From contig NZ_JAOVZB010000003.1 of NCBI RefSeq assembly GCF_025716875.1, positions 124,001 to 188,000 on the forward strand: a stretch of 64,000 nt of DNA, given 5' to 3'. Position numbers and translations under genes: made by a program. Every line of letters begins with the position of its first letter. The first letter of the stretch is position 1. The notes under the pieces are model-generated. The model searched no databases and had not been told where the DNA came from. It saw nothing but the letters and a program-made list of their open reading frames with translations. Positions 35,936 through 46,592 of the stretch are shown piece by piece. This DNA is from Marinomonas sargassi (GTDB lineage: Bacteria > Pseudomonadota > Gammaproteobacteria > Pseudomonadales > Marinomonadaceae).

Positions 35936-38900
35936 GTGGTAAAGTCCGATTCGTATTCGATAATTGAAAAACGCTTAGCAGAAAACGTGTTAATCCTTGA
36001 TGGTGCCATGGGTACCATGATCCAAGCCTATAAGCTTGAAGAAGAGGATTATCGAGGCGAGCGTTTCGCTGATTGGAAAAGTGACTTAAAAGGTAACAAT
36101 GACCTCTTATCTCTTACTCAGCCAAAAATCATTAAAGATATCTATTCTAGCTACCTAGCGGCTGGTGCCGATATCATCGAAACCAATACATTTAACGCTA
36201 ACTCGATTTCTATGTTGGACTACCACATGGAATCGCTTAGCTATGAGCTTAACTTTGAATCGGCTCGTTTAGCACGTGAAGCAGCAGATGAATTTACAAA
36301 AAACAATCCGGATAAACCAAGGTTTGTTGCTGGTGCCGTAGGCCCAACGAGTCGAACTTGTACTATCTCTCCAGACGTAAATGATCCGGGCTTTCGAAAT
36401 ATTCATTTTGATGAATTAGTAGAAGCTTACACTACTGCTGTAGATGGCTTAATTAAGGGTGGGGCAGATGTCCTGCTCATTGAGACCATTTTCGATACGT
36501 TAAATGCTAAAGCGGCTATTTATGCGGTTCTAGACTACTTCGAAAAGAACGGTGTTCGTTATCCTATTATGATATCCGGTACCATTACCGATGCATCGGG
36601 ACGTACACTTTCAGGCCAAACGACAGAAGCTTTTTGGAACTCTATTGCCCACGCTAAACCTTTATCTGTTGGTTTAAACTGTGCCTTGGGCCCAAAAGAG
36701 CTTCGTCAATATGTGGAAGAGCTTTCACGCATTGCTGATACCCATGTTTCAGCTCATCCTAATGCAGGTCTTCCAAACGCCTTTGGCGAATACGATGAAA
36801 CGCCAGAAGAAATGCTTGAAGAGATTCAAGGCTGGGTGGATTCAGGCTTCTTAAACATCGTCGGTGGTTGTTGTGGTACCGCTCCGGACCATATCAAGGC
36901 TTTTGCTGAGGCCTTTGAAAATGCAAAGCCACGAGTCATTCCTACTATTGAAAAGGCCTGTCGCTTATCCGGTCTAGAGCCATTTAATATTGATGGCAAC
37001 AGCTTATTTGTGAACGTTGGTGAGCGTACCAATGTGACAGGCTCCGCTATGTTCAAGCGATTAATCAAAGAAGGTGACTTTGATACCGCCCTCGATGTGG
37101 CGCGCCAACAAGTTGAAAATGGTGCACAGATCATAGATATCAACATGGATGAGGGCATGCTGGACTCTCAAGGTGCTATGGAGCGCTTCTTAAAGTTGAT
37201 TGCTTCTGAGCCCGATATTTCCCGTGTGCCAATTATGCTTGATTCCTCTAAGTGGGAAATTCTAGAAGCTGGCCTTAAGTGGATTCAGGGTAAGGGTGTT
37301 GTTAACTCGATCAGCATCAAAGAGGGTGAAGATAAGTTCAGAGAACAAGCTCGCACTCTTATGAAGTACGGCGCTGCCGTTATTGTAATGGCATTTGATG
37401 AAGTCGGTCAGGCCGATACCCGCGAGCGCAAAATAGAAATTTGTCGTCGATCTTATAACATTCTTGTTGATGAGGTGGGTTTTCCACCAGAAGACATTAT
37501 TTTTGACCCAAATATCTTCGCCATTGCGACAGGTATTGAAGAGCATAACCGCTATGCATTGGATTTTATTGAAGCGACGGGAGATATCACTCGCGAGCTT
37601 CCTTATGCCAAAGTGTCAGGTGGTGTCTCTAACGTTTCCTTCTCTTTTAGGGGGAATAACCCAGTACGTGAAGCAATACACGCTGTTTTCCTTTTTCATG
37701 CGATTAAACAAGGCATGACAATGGGTATTGTTAATGCAGGGCAGTTAGCCTTGTATGAAGACATCCCAGTTAAATTACGAGATGCGGTGGAAGATGCGGT
37801 GCTGAACCGCACGCCAGATGCAACCGACAATCTATTGGCTATTGCTGGTGAGTTTGCTGGTAGTGGCGAAGTGGCAGAAAAAGAAACCCAAGAGTGGCGA
37901 AACTTGCCTGTTGCTGAACGCTTAAGTCATGCGTTAGTAAAAGGTATTACTGAATTTATCGATGAAGATACTGAAGAAGCTCGTTTGGCTTACCCTCGCC
38001 CGTTAGAGGTGATTGAAGGACCTCTAATGGATGGCATGAGTATCGTAGGTGACCTTTTCGGCTCCGGTAAAATGTTCTTACCACAAGTGGTTAAGTCTGC
38101 CCGTGTAATGAAAAAAGCCGTGGCTTATTTAATGCCCTTTATCGAAGAAGAAAAGGCGAGAAATATGGATACCGCTTCTTCAAGTAACGGCAAAATCGTT
38201 ATGGCAACAGTAAAAGGCGATGTGCACGATATCGGTAAAAACATTGTTGGTGTTGTTCTGCAATGTAATAACTTTGAAGTGATCGATCTTGGTGTCATGG
38301 TGCCTGCTGAAACTATCCTTCGCACAGCAAAAGAAGAGGGTGCAGATATGATCGGCCTATCAGGTTTGATTACGCCTTCTTTGGACGAAATGGTCCACGT
38401 TGCAAAAGAAATGGAACGTCAGGGCTTTGATTTACCTGTGATGATAGGTGGTGCGACCACATCAAAAGCTCACACGGCAGTGAAAATCGAGCAAAACTAC
38501 ACGCGCAACCAAGTGGTTCATGTCACCAATGCATCCCGTAGTGTGGGTGTAGCGAGTACTTTGCTAAGTAAAGACCAAGAAAAGCGTCAGGCCTTTATCG
38601 ATAAGGTTAAAGATGACTATGAGAAAACCCGTATTCGTTACAAAGATCGCTCAAAAGCGGGTCCTCGTGTTTCAATTGATAAAGCACGTTTAAATAAAAC
38701 ACCGATTGATTTCACTCAAGGTGTTAAACAGCCAAATAAGGTTGGGATGACCATTCTAACGGAAGACGATGTGGATCTGTCCGTAGTAAGAGATTACATA
38801 GATTGGACACCATTCTTCCGTACTTGGGAGCTTGCGGGTGCTTATCCGCGAATTTTAACGGATGAAGTAGTTGGTGAAGAAGCGACCCGAGTATATCAAG

Positions 38901-39670
38901 ATGCACTCGATATGCTTGATGAAGTGATTGCTAGTAAATCTTTACAGGCTCGTGCTGTGATTGGTTTATTCCCAGCGAACCAAGTAAATGATGATGATAT
39001 CGAAATCTATGCCGATGAATCCCGTACCGAAGTCATTGAGAAACTTTCTTTCTTGAGAATTCAAAATCAGCTTGGCGCACCGGGCAAATACAATCGTTGT
39101 TTAGCGGACTTCGTGGCACCAAAAGCGTCTGGTGTTGCCGATTACATGGGGGCATTTGCCTGTGCAGCAGGTTTTGGTATTGACCCATTAGTAGAGAAAT
39201 ATGAAGCAGATCACGATGACTATAACTCCATCATGATCAAAGCCGTTGCCGACCGACTGGCCGAAGCGACCGCAGAATACCTCCATGAAAAAGTACGTAA
39301 AGAGTATTGGGGTTATGCAGCCGATGAGACTTTATCAAATGAGCAGTTGATTAAGGAAAGGTATCAAGGAATACGCCCAGCACCGGGTTATCCTGCGTGT
39401 CCAGACCATACAGAAAAAGCCAAACTTTGGTCACTACTTGATGTTAAAGCCAACATAGATATGGATATCACAGAAAGCTTTGCCATGTTACCCACCGCAG
39501 CAGTTAGTGGCTGGTACTTTGCTCACCCTGATTCTACTTACTTTGGTGTTGGTAAGATTGGTCCTGATCAAGTGGATGATTACGCTGAGCGTAAAGGTAT
39601 GAGTAAAGACGATGCAGAGCGTTGGTTGGCTCCTAACCTTGGTTATGACCCAGAAGACGATCGTATTTAA
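35936..39670 (+). CDS. metH: Cobalamin-dependent methionine synthase
   Basis: MetH transfers methyl from methyltetrahydrofolate to homocysteine through cobalamin. The protein is about 1244 residues, full length. Domains in order: homocysteine domain with zinc cysteines in VGGCCGT, pterin domain ([12 protein letters not shown]), cap plus B12 domain with [10 protein letters not shown], and the SAM-dependent reactivation domain with [18 protein letters not shown] at 35936 has GAGGT seven bases upstream; the in-frame GTG at 35930 is too close to it. I see no cobalamin or SAM/SAH riboswitch in the 147-nt leader region. Confidence 0.97.
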   Translation: MVKSDSYSIIEKRLAENVLILDGAMGTMIQAYKLEEEDYRGERFADWKSDLKGNNDLLSLTQPKIIKDIYSSYLAAGADIIETNTFNANSISMLDYHMESLSYELNFESARLAREAADEFTKNNPDKPRFVAGAVGPTSRTCTISPDVNDPGFRNIHFDELVEAYTTAVDGLIKGGADVLLIETIFDTLNAKAAIYAVLDYFEKNGVRYPIMISGTITDASGRTLSGQTTEAFWNSIAHAKPLSVGLNCALGPKELRQYVEELSRIADTHVSAHPNAGLPNAFGEYDETPEEMLEEIQGWVDSGFLNIVGGCCGTAPDHIKAFAEAFENAKPRVIPTIEKACRLSGLEPFNIDGNSLFVNVGERTNVTGSAMFKRLIKEGDFDTALDVARQQVENGAQIIDINMDEGMLDSQGAMERFLKLIASEPDISRVPIMLDSSKWEILEAGLKWIQGKGVVNSISIKEGEDKFREQARTLMKYGAAVIVMAFDEVGQADTRERKIEICRRSYNILVDEVGFPPEDIIFDPNIFAIATGIEEHNRYALDFIEATGDITRELPYAKVSGGVSNVSFSFRGNNPVREAIHAVFLFHAIKQGMTMGIVNAGQLALYEDIPVKLRDAVEDAVLNRTPDATDNLLAIAGEFAGSGEVAEKETQEWRNLPVAERLSHALVKGITEFIDEDTEEARLAYPRPLEVIEGPLMDGMSIVGDLFGSGKMFLPQVVKSARVMKKAVAYLMPFIEEEKARNMDTASSSNGKIVMATVKGDVHDIGKNIVGVVLQCNNFEVIDLGVMVPAETILRTAKEEGADMIGLSGLITPSLDEMVHVAKEMERQGFDLPVMIGGATTSKAHTAVKIEQNYTRNQVVHVTNASRSVGVASTLLSKDQEKRQAFIDKVKDDYEKTRIRYKDRSKAGPRVSIDKARLNKTPIDFTQGVKQPNKVGMTILTEDDVDLSVVRDYIDWTPFFRTWELAGAYPRILTDEVVGEEATRVYQDALDMLDEVIASKSLQARAVIGLFPANQVNDDDIEIYADESRTEVIEKLSFLRIQNQLGAPGKYNRCLADFVAPKASGVADYMGAFACAAGFGIDPLVEKYEADHDDYNSIMIKAVADRLAEATAEYLHEKVRKEYWGYAADETLSNEQLIKERYQGIRPAPGYPACPDHTEKAKLWSLLDVKANIDMDITESFAMLPTAAVSGWYFAHPDSTYFGVGKIGPDQVDDYAERKGMSKDDAERWLAPNLGYDPEDDRI

Positions 39671-39700
39671 TCGTTGTAATTCATGAGTCTCTGTAATCCA

Positions 39701-39749
39701 AATGCCCAGCGAGCTCGTACATAGAGCCATAATAGCTGGGCAATTTTTT
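39701..39749 (+). terminator. Rho-independent terminator after metH
   Basis: GCCCAGC (39704-39710) pairs with GCTGGGC (39735-39741) across a 24-nt loop that can form inner pairs, followed by AATTTTTT. It separates metH from the corrinoid adenosyltransferase gene. Confidence 0.75.
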
Positions 39750-39787
39750 GCCAATATATTCATAAAGTACCCGATAATGAGGAGCAC

Positions 39788-40396
39788 ATGGCTAAAACAA
39801 TTAAAGATCCTGAATTGCACAAAAAACGCATGCAGGCGATTAAAACCCATGTTGATAAACGTATCGCCAAAGCTCAGGAAGATAAAGGCACTTTTGTGCT
39901 CTTGACGGGAAATGGGAAGGGCAAATCTAGCTCAGCGTTAGGTATGGTTGCCCGTGCCTTAGGCCATGGTTTGCGAGTCGGTGTTGTGCAATTTCTAAAA
40001 GGTGAGTGGAATACCGGCGAAATTGATTTTTTCAAAAGTCAGCAAGGTATACGTTGGGAAATAATGCCCGCGGGGTTTACATGGGAAACCCAAAATAGAG
40101 AAGCTGACATAGCTTCTTCCAAGGATGCTTGGCGTCATGCTTCTGAGATGCTATCAAGTACCGATTATGATTTGGTGGTATTAGATGAGTTAACTTACTT
40201 ATTGCATTACGAGTATCTCGAAGAAGATCTAGTATTAGAAGCTCTCATGGCCAGACCAGAAAATCAGCACCTCGTAGTGACTGGTCGCGGCGCATCAGAA
40301 GCCCTCATCGAATTGGCGGACACTGTAAGTGAAATTAAAGAAGTGAAACATGCTTTTAAAAGAGGCATAAAGGCTCAAAAAGGTTTGGAGTTTTAA
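39788..40396 (+). CDS. cobO: Cob(I)yrinic acid a,c-diamide adenosyltransferase
   Basis: A 202-residue CobA/CobO/BtuR family enzyme that attaches the adenosyl group of ATP to corrinoids. The P-loop TGNGKGKSS, the VVQFLKG segment and the Walker-B-like [13 protein letters not shown] are conserved. GAGGAG precedes the ATG. It lies next to metH, and both belong to cobalamin metabolism, although a terminator separates them. It may serve adenosylcobalamin salvage rather than full synthesis; no other cobalamin genes are in the window. Confidence 0.94.
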   Translation: MAKTIKDPELHKKRMQAIKTHVDKRIAKAQEDKGTFVLLTGNGKGKSSSALGMVARALGHGLRVGVVQFLKGEWNTGEIDFFKSQQGIRWEIMPAGFTWETQNREADIASSKDAWRHASEMLSSTDYDLVVLDELTYLLHYEYLEEDLVLEALMARPENQHLVVTGRGASEALIELADTVSEIKEVKHAFKRGIKAQKGLEF

Positions 40397-40494
40397 AGAA
40401 ACAAAAAAGTGCTGGAAATCTCTTCCTTTTTTTGTTCTTATTTCTGCTGGTTTTTTTACACAAGTACTTATTTTTCTATCTGATAGAGGGTTAT

Positions 40495-40851
40495 ATGCCA
40501 ACGATTGAACGAATGGATATTGGTCAACGTATGAGTCAAATCGTGAAACATAACGAGACTGTATACCTTTGTGGGCAAGTTGCCGAAGATGCTAATCAGG
40601 ATATAGGCGAACAAACGCAAACTATGCTTGATAAGGTCGATAGCTTGTTAGAAAAATCAGGCTCCGATCGATCTTATATTCTTTCCGCTACAATCTACTT
40701 AAGAGATATGAATGATTTTGACGCTATGAATGCGGTTTGGGATCAGTGGATTCCCGAAGGTCATGCCCCTGCAAGGGCTTGTGTTGAAGCGAAAATGGCA
40801 AGGCCTGAATTATTAGTAGAAATCTCCGTGATAGCGGCTCTTAAGGAATAA
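40495..40851 (+). CDS. RidA/YjgF family protein
   Basis: A 118-residue RidA-superfamily protein. Members hydrolyse reactive enamines and imines, protecting PLP enzymes. The conserved arginine lies in [11 protein letters not shown], and the Glu-containing end of the protein matches the family. The ATG at 40495 (GAGGG upstream) gives the normal length; an upstream in-frame start would add a spurious hydrophobic stretch. This is a divergent RidA subgroup, so the preferred substrate is uncertain. Confidence 0.9.
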   Translation: MPTIERMDIGQRMSQIVKHNETVYLCGQVAEDANQDIGEQTQTMLDKVDSLLEKSGSDRSYILSATIYLRDMNDFDAMNAVWDQWIPEGHAPARACVEAKMARPELLVEISVIAALKE

Positions 40852-40862
40852 AGGTTTTAATA

Positions 40863-40891
40863 TGTGAGGTAGCTTCTCTTTCTGCCTCACA
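40863..40891 (+). terminator. Weak hairpin after the RidA gene
   Basis: TGTGAGG (40863-40869) and CCTCACA (40885-40891) can pair across 15 nt, 12 nt after the stop. No clear T-tract follows, so termination is only possible. Confidence 0.35.
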
Positions 40892-41043
40892 ATACTTAAT
40901 CTCACATCTAATTTATCTCCATTTCTTCCTGCAAATAAGACATTTGACTTAAAGGTTAAGTGACTTCTGTGCGATAATGTCCCTCATCGTCTTACTACAA
41001 ACTTTGTAGTGAATAATATTTTTATGTTGAGTGGAATAATACT

Positions 41044-42630
41044 TTGTTAACAACAGCCAATATCACCATGCAATTTGGTGCAAAACCTCTTTTTGAAAAC
41101 GTATCTGTTAAGTTTGGCGAAGGAAAGCGCTACGGCCTGATTGGGGCAAACGGTTGCGGTAAATCTACCTTCATGAAAATACTGGGTGGAGATCTCGAGC
41201 CAAGTTCTGGTAATGTTTCTAAAGACCCAAATGAACGTTTAGGTAAACTGAAACAAGACCAGTTTGCTTATGAAGAGCATTCGGTTATTGATACCGTTAT
41301 CATGGGGCATGAAGAACTTTGGGCGATTAAGTCTGAAAAAGACGCTATTTATGCCAACCCAGAAATGACGGAAGCAGATGGTTTACGTGCTGGCGACTTG
41401 GAAGCTGAATTTGCTGAAATGGACGGCTACACTGCTGACTCAAGAGCTGGTGAGTTACTATTGGGTGTAGGCATACCTACAGAGCAACATTACGGCTTGA
41501 TGAGCGAAGTAGCACCCGGTTTGAAGTTACGAGTATTACTTGCACAAGCCTTGTTTTCTGACCCAGATATATTGTTACTTGATGAGCCTACCAACAACTT
41601 GGATATTAATACGATTCGCTGGTTGGAAGGTGTATTAGTTGAAAGAACATGCACCATGATCATCATTTCCCATGACCGTCACTTCTTGAACTCTGTCTGT
41701 ACTAACATGGCTGACCTAGACTACGGTGAAATACGTCTGTTCTCTGGCAACTATGATGAGTACATGACAGCAGCGACGCAAGTAAGAGAGCGCCTATTAG
41801 CTGATAACGCGAAGAAAAAGGCTCAAATCAATGAGCTTAAATCTTTCGTTAGCCGCTTCTCTGCCAACGCTTCTAAATCTAAACAAGCGACCTCTCGAGC
41901 TAAGCAAATTGATAAAATTCAACTAGAAGACGTTAAGCCTTCTAGTCGTCAAAGTCCATTTATCCGTTTCGAGCAAGAAAAGAAACTCCACCGTCTTGCT
42001 GTACAGGTAGAGAATCTTGCTAAGTCCTATGACGAACAACTATTCAGTGGTCTTAACATGATGGTTGAAGTAGGTGAGCGCATTGCGGTAATCGGTCCAA
42101 ACGGTATAGGTAAAACCACACTGTTGAAATGTTTAGTTGGCGATACTGAGCTAACGAAAGGTCAGGTTAAGTGGTCTGAAAATGCCAATATTGGTTACTA
42201 TGCCCAAGACCATGCCCATGAATTTGAGAAAGATGTCGACCTAATTGAATGGATGGGGCAGTGGGGACAAGAGAGTGATGACGAGCAAGTCATTCGCGGC
42301 ACACTTGGACGTTTATTGTTCTCTCAAAATGATATTAAGAAATCAGTCAAAGTGCTATCTGGTGGTGAGCAAGGTCGTATGCTTTTTGGCAAGATAATGC
42401 TGCAGAAGCCAAACGTATTGGTAATGGATGAGCCAACTAACCACATGGATATGGAATCCATTGAGGCCTTGAACCTAGCGCTTGAACATTACCCAGGTAC
42501 GCTTGTGTTCGTCAGTCATGACCGAGAGTTTGTATCTTCCCTTGCAACACGCATTGTAGAAGTGACAAGCGATGGTATCGTTGATTTCCACGGCACTTAT
42601 GATGAGTACTTAGCTAAGCTTGATGCTTAA
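41044..42630 (+). CDS. ybiT: ABC-F family ATPase YbiT
   Basis: A 528-residue soluble protein with two ABC domains and no membrane segments, closely matching E. coli YbiT, a translation-associated ABC-F protein acting at the ribosomal E site. Walker A motifs are GANGCGKST and GPNGIGKTT. The first signature is the degenerate MSEVAPG and the second is LSGGEQGR, exactly as in YbiT. A linker with [16 protein letters not shown] joins the halves. The TTG start aligns with the homologue's MLxxxNxTMQFG; the ribosome site is weak. Confidence 0.94.
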   Translation: MLTTANITMQFGAKPLFENVSVKFGEGKRYGLIGANGCGKSTFMKILGGDLEPSSGNVSKDPNERLGKLKQDQFAYEEHSVIDTVIMGHEELWAIKSEKDAIYANPEMTEADGLRAGDLEAEFAEMDGYTADSRAGELLLGVGIPTEQHYGLMSEVAPGLKLRVLLAQALFSDPDILLLDEPTNNLDINTIRWLEGVLVERTCTMIIISHDRHFLNSVCTNMADLDYGEIRLFSGNYDEYMTAATQVRERLLADNAKKKAQINELKSFVSRFSANASKSKQATSRAKQIDKIQLEDVKPSSRQSPFIRFEQEKKLHRLAVQVENLAKSYDEQLFSGLNMMVEVGERIAVIGPNGIGKTTLLKCLVGDTELTKGQVKWSENANIGYYAQDHAHEFEKDVDLIEWMGQWGQESDDEQVIRGTLGRLLFSQNDIKKSVKVLSGGEQGRMLFGKIMLQKPNVLVMDEPTNHMDMESIEALNLALEHYPGTLVFVSHDREFVSSLATRIVEVTSDGIVDFHGTYDEYLAKLDA

Positions 42631-42645
42631 TCTGTATCTAGAATT

Positions 42646-42675
42646 AAAAAAGGAAGGCTATGCCTTCCTTTTTTG
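42646..42675. terminator. Bidirectional terminator between ybiT and the MOSC gene
   Basis: AAAAAAGGAAGGC (42646-42658) and GCCTTCCTTTTTT (42662-42674) form a perfect 13-bp stem with a 3-nt loop and flanking A and T tracts. The two genes converge on it. Confidence 0.9.
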
Positions 42676-42706
42676 CGCCTCATAAAAGTAGTAAGAAATA
42701 TAAATC

Positions 42707-43549
42707 TTATCTACGTCGTCTATCTAAGTATACTTCTGGTTCTTGATATTCCAGTACTTCTACTTGGTCGCCTTGATTAACAACACCAGAGTTTAGAGCA
42801 ATCAGGTTTGACCCAAATGTAATGCCTTTATTCTTCAAAACTCGAAACTTACCAAGGGTTTTTAATGGTTCGCCTCTCTTATATCTTTCACCAGTTGCAG
42901 GATCTACAGTAATAAAAATACAACGTACACAAGGTTTAACGTTTTCAAATTCCACTTCACCGATTCGTATCCGCTTCCAGCTATCTTCCTCAAAAGGCTT
43001 ATTGCCTTTTACCACTAAATTAGGGCGGAACTGCGCCATACTTGACTCGATGGTACAGTTATCATTTAACTCGGCTAGTGATGCTTCGGTAGTTAAGTGA
43101 AATGGGTAACCATCAGCAAAAGCAACAGGGGTATCCGGCTTTCTTTGAGTGAATCGCTCTGATTGTGAGCCGAAGAATACTAGTTGAACTTGTTTCTCTA
43201 CAATATTACTAAACCAATCGTTCACGCCTTGAGCAGCAACTTGGGCTTCAAGTTCATCCTCCCAAATAATGACCTTTTTATAATCAGGCGTTAATTGGTC
43301 TGTATGAAAAATAAAGACATCATTTTTGCTCGGATGACTTAAGTGCCACTCAGTTGCGCTTACTTCATTTACTTGCACTTGTGTGAGGGTTGGTTTGTCT
43401 CGACCTGTAACAAACTCATTATTTTCATCCACCAACATATATTGGCGGTCATTTAATAATCCTGCTGAGGTTACTTGGCAACTATCTAGGGATACACCTT
43501 GAACGGATTTAATTGGGTAAATATTGATTTCACTTAAGGAGTAATCCAT
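42707..43549 (-). CDS. MOSC domain protein, YcbX-like without the ferredoxin domain
   Basis: A 280-residue protein with an N-terminal MOSC_N beta barrel (INIYPIKSVQG) and a MOSC domain whose molybdenum-coordinating cysteine is in VKPCVRCIF. YcbX detoxifies N-hydroxylated bases in E. coli and has a C-terminal 2Fe-2S domain of about 90 residues. That domain is missing here, so an external electron donor would be needed. It is downstream of the ornithine decarboxylase gene, on the same strand, behind that gene's terminator. Confidence 0.9.
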   Translation of the reverse strand: MDYSLSEINIYPIKSVQGVSLDSCQVTSAGLLNDRQYMLVDENNEFVTGRDKPTLTQVQVNEVSATEWHLSHPSKNDVFIFHTDQLTPDYKKVIIWEDELEAQVAAQGVNDWFSNIVEKQVQLVFFGSQSERFTQRKPDTPVAFADGYPFHLTTEASLAELNDNCTIESSMAQFRPNLVVKGNKPFEEDSWKRIRIGEVEFENVKPCVRCIFITVDPATGERYKRGEPLKTLGKFRVLKNKGITFGSNLIALNSGVVNQGDQVEVLEYQEPEVYLDRRRR

Positions 43550-43586
43550 TTCAGTCCTCTTAGTTTTTTGGGGTAGCTATAAAAGT

Positions 43587-43619
43587 AAAAAGCCTTAGAA
43601 AGTGATTCTAAGGCTTTTG
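43587..43619 (-). terminator. Rho-independent terminator after ornithine decarboxylase
   Basis: AAAAGCCTTAGAA (43588-43600) and TTCTAAGGCTTTT (43606-43618) form a perfect 13-bp stem with a 5-nt loop. On the minus strand the stem ends in a run of T, correct for the decarboxylase transcript. Confidence 0.88.
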
Positions 43620-43644
43620 TTGTAAAATGGGTATGGCTTTTAGG

Positions 43645-44811
43645 TCATAAATAATATGATGTTAAAGGAGGAAAGCCGTTGAACTCGACTGCACTGTAGG
43701 TCGTTGTATAAGCGCCAGTGGAAAGCCAGAACATACGATCGCCAATTTCAAGATCAAGAGGTAGGCCGTACTTGTAATGTTCATACATAATATCTGCGCT
43801 ATCACAGGTTGGCCCTGCAATAATAACTTCTTCTAGTTCGCCTTTTTTTTCAACATGAATTGGGTATTTAATAGACTCATCTAATGTTTCAATGAGGCCT
43901 GAAAATTTACCAACATCCGTATAAATCCAGCGATTTAGAGCTGTAGTTGATTTACGAGAAATCAAGACAACCTCGCTGACTAATACACCAGCATTTGAAA
44001 TAAGCGAACGGCCGGGCTCTAAAATAATACGTGGCATTTTATCGCCAAAATCTTCTTCAAGAAATCGAGTGATCTCTTCGGCATAAGTGGCAAGTTCATT
44101 GGTTCTAGCTATGTAGTTAGCAGGAAAACCACCGCCCATATTAATCATCTCTAGCTCTATACCATCTTCTTCCTTTAGACGTTCAAAGATGACTTTAACG
44201 CTTGCGATAGCCGCATCCCATGCGCCTATATCACGTTGTTGAGAACCAACATGAAAAGAGACCCCATAAGGAGTTAGCCCTAATTCTTTTGCAAGAATAA
44301 GCAGATCCATGGCCATATCTGGACGACAGCCAAACTTTCTAGAAAGAGGCCAATCAGCAGTAACCGTACCTTCCGTTAAAATGCGCACATAAACATGTGA
44401 GCCTGGCGCTTGCTCCGCAATATTACGAAGGTCTGCTTCAGAGTCTGTTGCAAACATGCGCACGCCTTTTTCATAGAAATAACGTACATCTTTGGCTTTT
44501 TTGATGGTATTTCCGTAGCTTACTTGCTCTGGAGATACGCCGCCAATAGCCAGTAATTTGTCTAACTCATATCGAGATGCAACATCAAAATTTGAACCTC
44601 GATCTCGTAGTAATGTAAGGATTTCAGGTGCTGGATTAGCCTTGATAGCATAATAAATATCAGCTACTGGGAAGCCTTTCGTTAACTCAGAATAGGCTTC
44701 ATCAATAATCTCAGTATCAATAACAACAAAAGGCGTTTCTTTTGTTTCTGCAAAAGCTTTGAATCGAGAGAAGCGCTCTGTACTATAAAATGAATGGACG
44801 TCAATGGTCAT
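43645..44811 (-). CDS. speC: Ornithine (lysine/ornithine) decarboxylase, alanine racemase-like fold
   Basis: A 388-residue fold-type III PLP decarboxylase, very close to the Pseudomonas ornithine decarboxylase in sequence and length. The PLP lysine is K57 in YAIKANP, the glycine-rich phosphate loop is MGGGFPANY, and the dimer-completing cysteine is in GPTCDSADIMYEHY. It makes putrescine (perhaps also cadaverine) in polyamine synthesis. AAGGGG lies 7 nt before the ATG. The gap of about 265 nt upstream should contain its promoter. Confidence 0.94.
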   Translation of the reverse strand: MTIDVHSFYSTERFSRFKAFAETKETPFVVIDTEIIDEAYSELTKGFPVADIYYAIKANPAPEILTLLRDRGSNFDVASRYELDKLLAIGGVSPEQVSYGNTIKKAKDVRYFYEKGVRMFATDSEADLRNIAEQAPGSHVYVRILTEGTVTADWPLSRKFGCRPDMAMDLLILAKELGLTPYGVSFHVGSQQRDIGAWDAAIASVKVIFERLKEEDGIELEMINMGGGFPANYIARTNELATYAEEITRFLEEDFGDKMPRIILEPGRSLISNAGVLVSEVVLISRKSTTALNRWIYTDVGKFSGLIETLDESIKYPIHVEKKGELEEVIIAGPTCDSADIMYEHYKYGLPLDLEIGDRMFWLSTGAYTTTYSAVEFNGFPPLTSYYL

Positions 44812-45019
44812 TAAGTTACCCCTTAAATGTGCAAAACATAAACCTTATGAAATACGTCCTAGCTTACCCCGTCCTCTTATGGCTGTTACTTATCCGGCAT
44901 TATTAATTTGCGTTAATAAAGAGCCTTAAGCGACTAGCGCGGCAGTTGAATCGGTGCGGATTATGTTCAGCAATGACGCGATTCGCATAATAAACGCATA
45001 GGGGCTTGCGTCAAGTATT

Positions 45020-45060
45020 TTAGAATAAAAAAGAGCCCTATGATGCATCATAGGGCTCTT
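45020..45060 (-). terminator. Terminator of the YedE gene pair
   Basis: A perfect 30-bp palindrome, AAGAGCCCTATGATG / CATCATAGGGCTCTT (45031-45060), is followed on the minus strand by a T6 tract. It ends the minus-strand YedE operon. Confidence 0.88.
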
Positions 45061-45076
45061 CAATATATGGGGGAAT

Positions 45077-45493
45077 TTAATTGGTTACTTTGGTTTGCAC
45101 GAAATGTAAGGCACTGCCAGCAATAAGGGCGGAGACGAAATATATGGCCTCAGCTGAGTTATTTGCTATAGCGGTAAGTCCAGGTCCTGGGCAGTAGCCA
45201 GATAACCCCCAACCAATACCAAATAGGCTGGCACCTAAAATGAGTTTGGAATCAATTTGTTTGAGTTTCGGAATGCTCCAATCATTAAAAAAGAGCGGTT
45301 TAGCGAGTCTTTTTTGAACCCTATAAGCACAGAGACCAACGCTAATAGCCCCCACCATCACAAATATTAATGATGGGTTCCACTCGCCAAAAATATTTAG
45401 AAAACCCAATACGACTGTTGGGTTAGCCATTTCTGAAACAGCTAAGCCTAAACCAAAGATTAGCCCTGATGTAAGAGAAATAAGAGCAAACAT
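45077..45493 (-). CDS. YeeE/YedE family half-transporter (DUF6691-like), second subunit
   Basis: A 138-residue membrane protein with about four helices. The GWGLSGYCPGPGL motif contains the conserved cysteine of YeeE/YedE sulfur-compound permeases. Together with the adjacent 134-residue protein it would rebuild one full-length YedE-type channel. Such pairs are linked to uptake of thiosulfate or other reduced sulfur species. It starts 15 nt after the partner's stop, so the two form an operon. Confidence 0.88.
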   Translation of the reverse strand: MFALISLTSGLIFGLGLAVSEMANPTVVLGFLNIFGEWNPSLIFVMVGAISVGLCAYRVQKRLAKPLFFNDWSIPKLKQIDSKLILGASLFGIGWGLSGYCPGPGLTAIANNSAEAIYFVSALIAGSALHFVQTKVTN

Positions 45494-45508
45494 ATTTTTT
45501 CCTAAAGA

Positions 45509-45913
45509 TTAGATAAAAGAGGATATAAAAACAGTCAAAATGGCAGTGGCCATAAAAGTGACTGTAGCGATAATTGAGCGACCTGAAAGCCTAGATATTC
45601 CACAAACACCATGGCCGCTTGTGCACCCACCTCCTAATCGAGTTCCATAACCGACTAATAGTCCAGAGATGATTAGAAGAATAGGGCTTCTTGTTTCAGG
45701 GAAGGCTACAGTTTGCTCAACTAAAGAACCATAACTTGCACCACCGACAATTAAACCAATAATAAATAGTGCGGGTGCTAGTCGATCGCTTTTAAATAAG
45801 GCATTAGATAATATGCCGCTAACACCAGTAACACGACCCAAACACAATAAATAGATTAATGTGGCTAGCCCAATTAATGCTCCTCCTAGTAAGGGAGAGA
45901 TAAAAAGTTCCAT
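45509..45913 (-). CDS. YeeE/YedE family half-transporter, first subunit
   Basis: A 134-residue membrane protein with about four helices. The [12 protein letters not shown] motif carries two cysteines that in thiosulfate transporter YeeE relatives line the conduction path. It is the promoter-proximal gene of the pair. The ATG is 12 nt from a large two-part palindrome, suggesting repression by a small dimeric regulator. No regulator gene is next to it, unlike many relatives that carry an ArsR-type repressor or a persulfide dioxygenase. Confidence 0.9.
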   Translation of the reverse strand: MELFISPLLGGALIGLATLIYLLCLGRVTGVSGILSNALFKSDRLAPALFIIGLIVGGASYGSLVEQTVAFPETRSPILLIISGLLVGYGTRLGGGCTSGHGVCGISRLSGRSIIATVTFMATAILTVFISSFI

Positions 45914-45925
45914 GTACTGCCTCTT

Positions 45926-45969
45926 ATATTAGATATTTCTAATTACTATAAATTAGCAATATCTAATAT
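45926..45969. promoter_or_regulatory. Candidate double operator upstream of the YedE pair
   Basis: A 44-bp near-perfect palindrome with 19-nt arms (one mismatch) and a 6-nt centre. It is made of two smaller dyads, ATTAGATATTTCTAAT (45928-45943) and ATTAGCAATATCTAAT (45952-45967). This is typical of two adjacent dimer sites, as bound by ArsR-type sulfur-sensing repressors. The regulator identity is inferred. Confidence 0.6.
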
Positions 45970-46100
45970 TCAAGTGCTCTGTAATATTCGGGAGCTTTCT
46001 AATTTTCAAGATCTATAATATTTCATTAAATTTACATAGCTTTACTAGGGCAATTAAAGACTATTGATAATAGTCACGGTACCCTAATAGGCGAATATAA

Positions 46101-46592
46101 ATGAGACCTGATATGAACGAGTTATCTCTTGGTGCTTCTGCTGATGATGCTGAGTGCATCTTCCTTTTACCCAATAAACCATTACTTCCCGAAGACGAAG
46201 AAGGGAAGCAATTAACATCAGCCGATGTTGCTCATATTATTGAATTGAACGGAAATCATTGGCGAAAGATTTTTACCATCATGGCAAAACTAGCCTCGCC
46301 ATCTTCTGAAGATTGGCGCCAATTTAGAGACCTACAACTATTAGAAAAGGTAAGGTTGGTATTCTGTATTGAACAACTCGAAGATTTTTCTGGTCTGGTT
46401 TATCTAGTAGGGAATAGCTTTAAAGAGATTTTGCCTGTAAATGATCAGGCTTTAGCAGTTGGTGAAAAGCATACGGCTTATATTTATCAATCTCGTGTAT
46501 GGTGCCCATACTTAGATTACCGACAATTCCCTAACATACTTGTAGAGTCATTACGTGAACACCTTAAGGAGCGACCATGTTTGCATCGTTAA
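46101..46592 (+). CDS. Conserved hypothetical protein
   Basis: A 163-residue soluble protein I cannot assign. It has a proline-rich LLPNKPLLPEDEE stretch, a helical middle, and a C-terminal half with VYLVGNSFKEIL and WCPYLDYRQFPNILVESLREHL that looks like a compact alpha/beta domain. There is no signal peptide. The ATG at 46101 is taken; a second in-frame ATG at 46113 is possible. It overlaps the TerB-like gene by 16 nt, so the two are coupled. Co-function with TerB-like proteins is only inferred. Confidence 0.72.
   Translation: MRPDMNELSLGASADDAECIFLLPNKPLLPEDEEGKQLTSADVAHIIELNGNHWRKIFTIMAKLASPSSEDWRQFRDLQLLEKVRLVFCIEQLEDFSGLVYLVGNSFKEILPVNDQALAVGEKHTAYIYQSRVWCPYLDYRQFPNILVESLREHLKERPCLHR

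Noticed and set aside
39488-39850. Minus-strand 120-residue frame across the metH end and terminator
   Set aside because: It spans a terminator and the coding ends of two plus-strand genes; no motif or ribosome site supports it.
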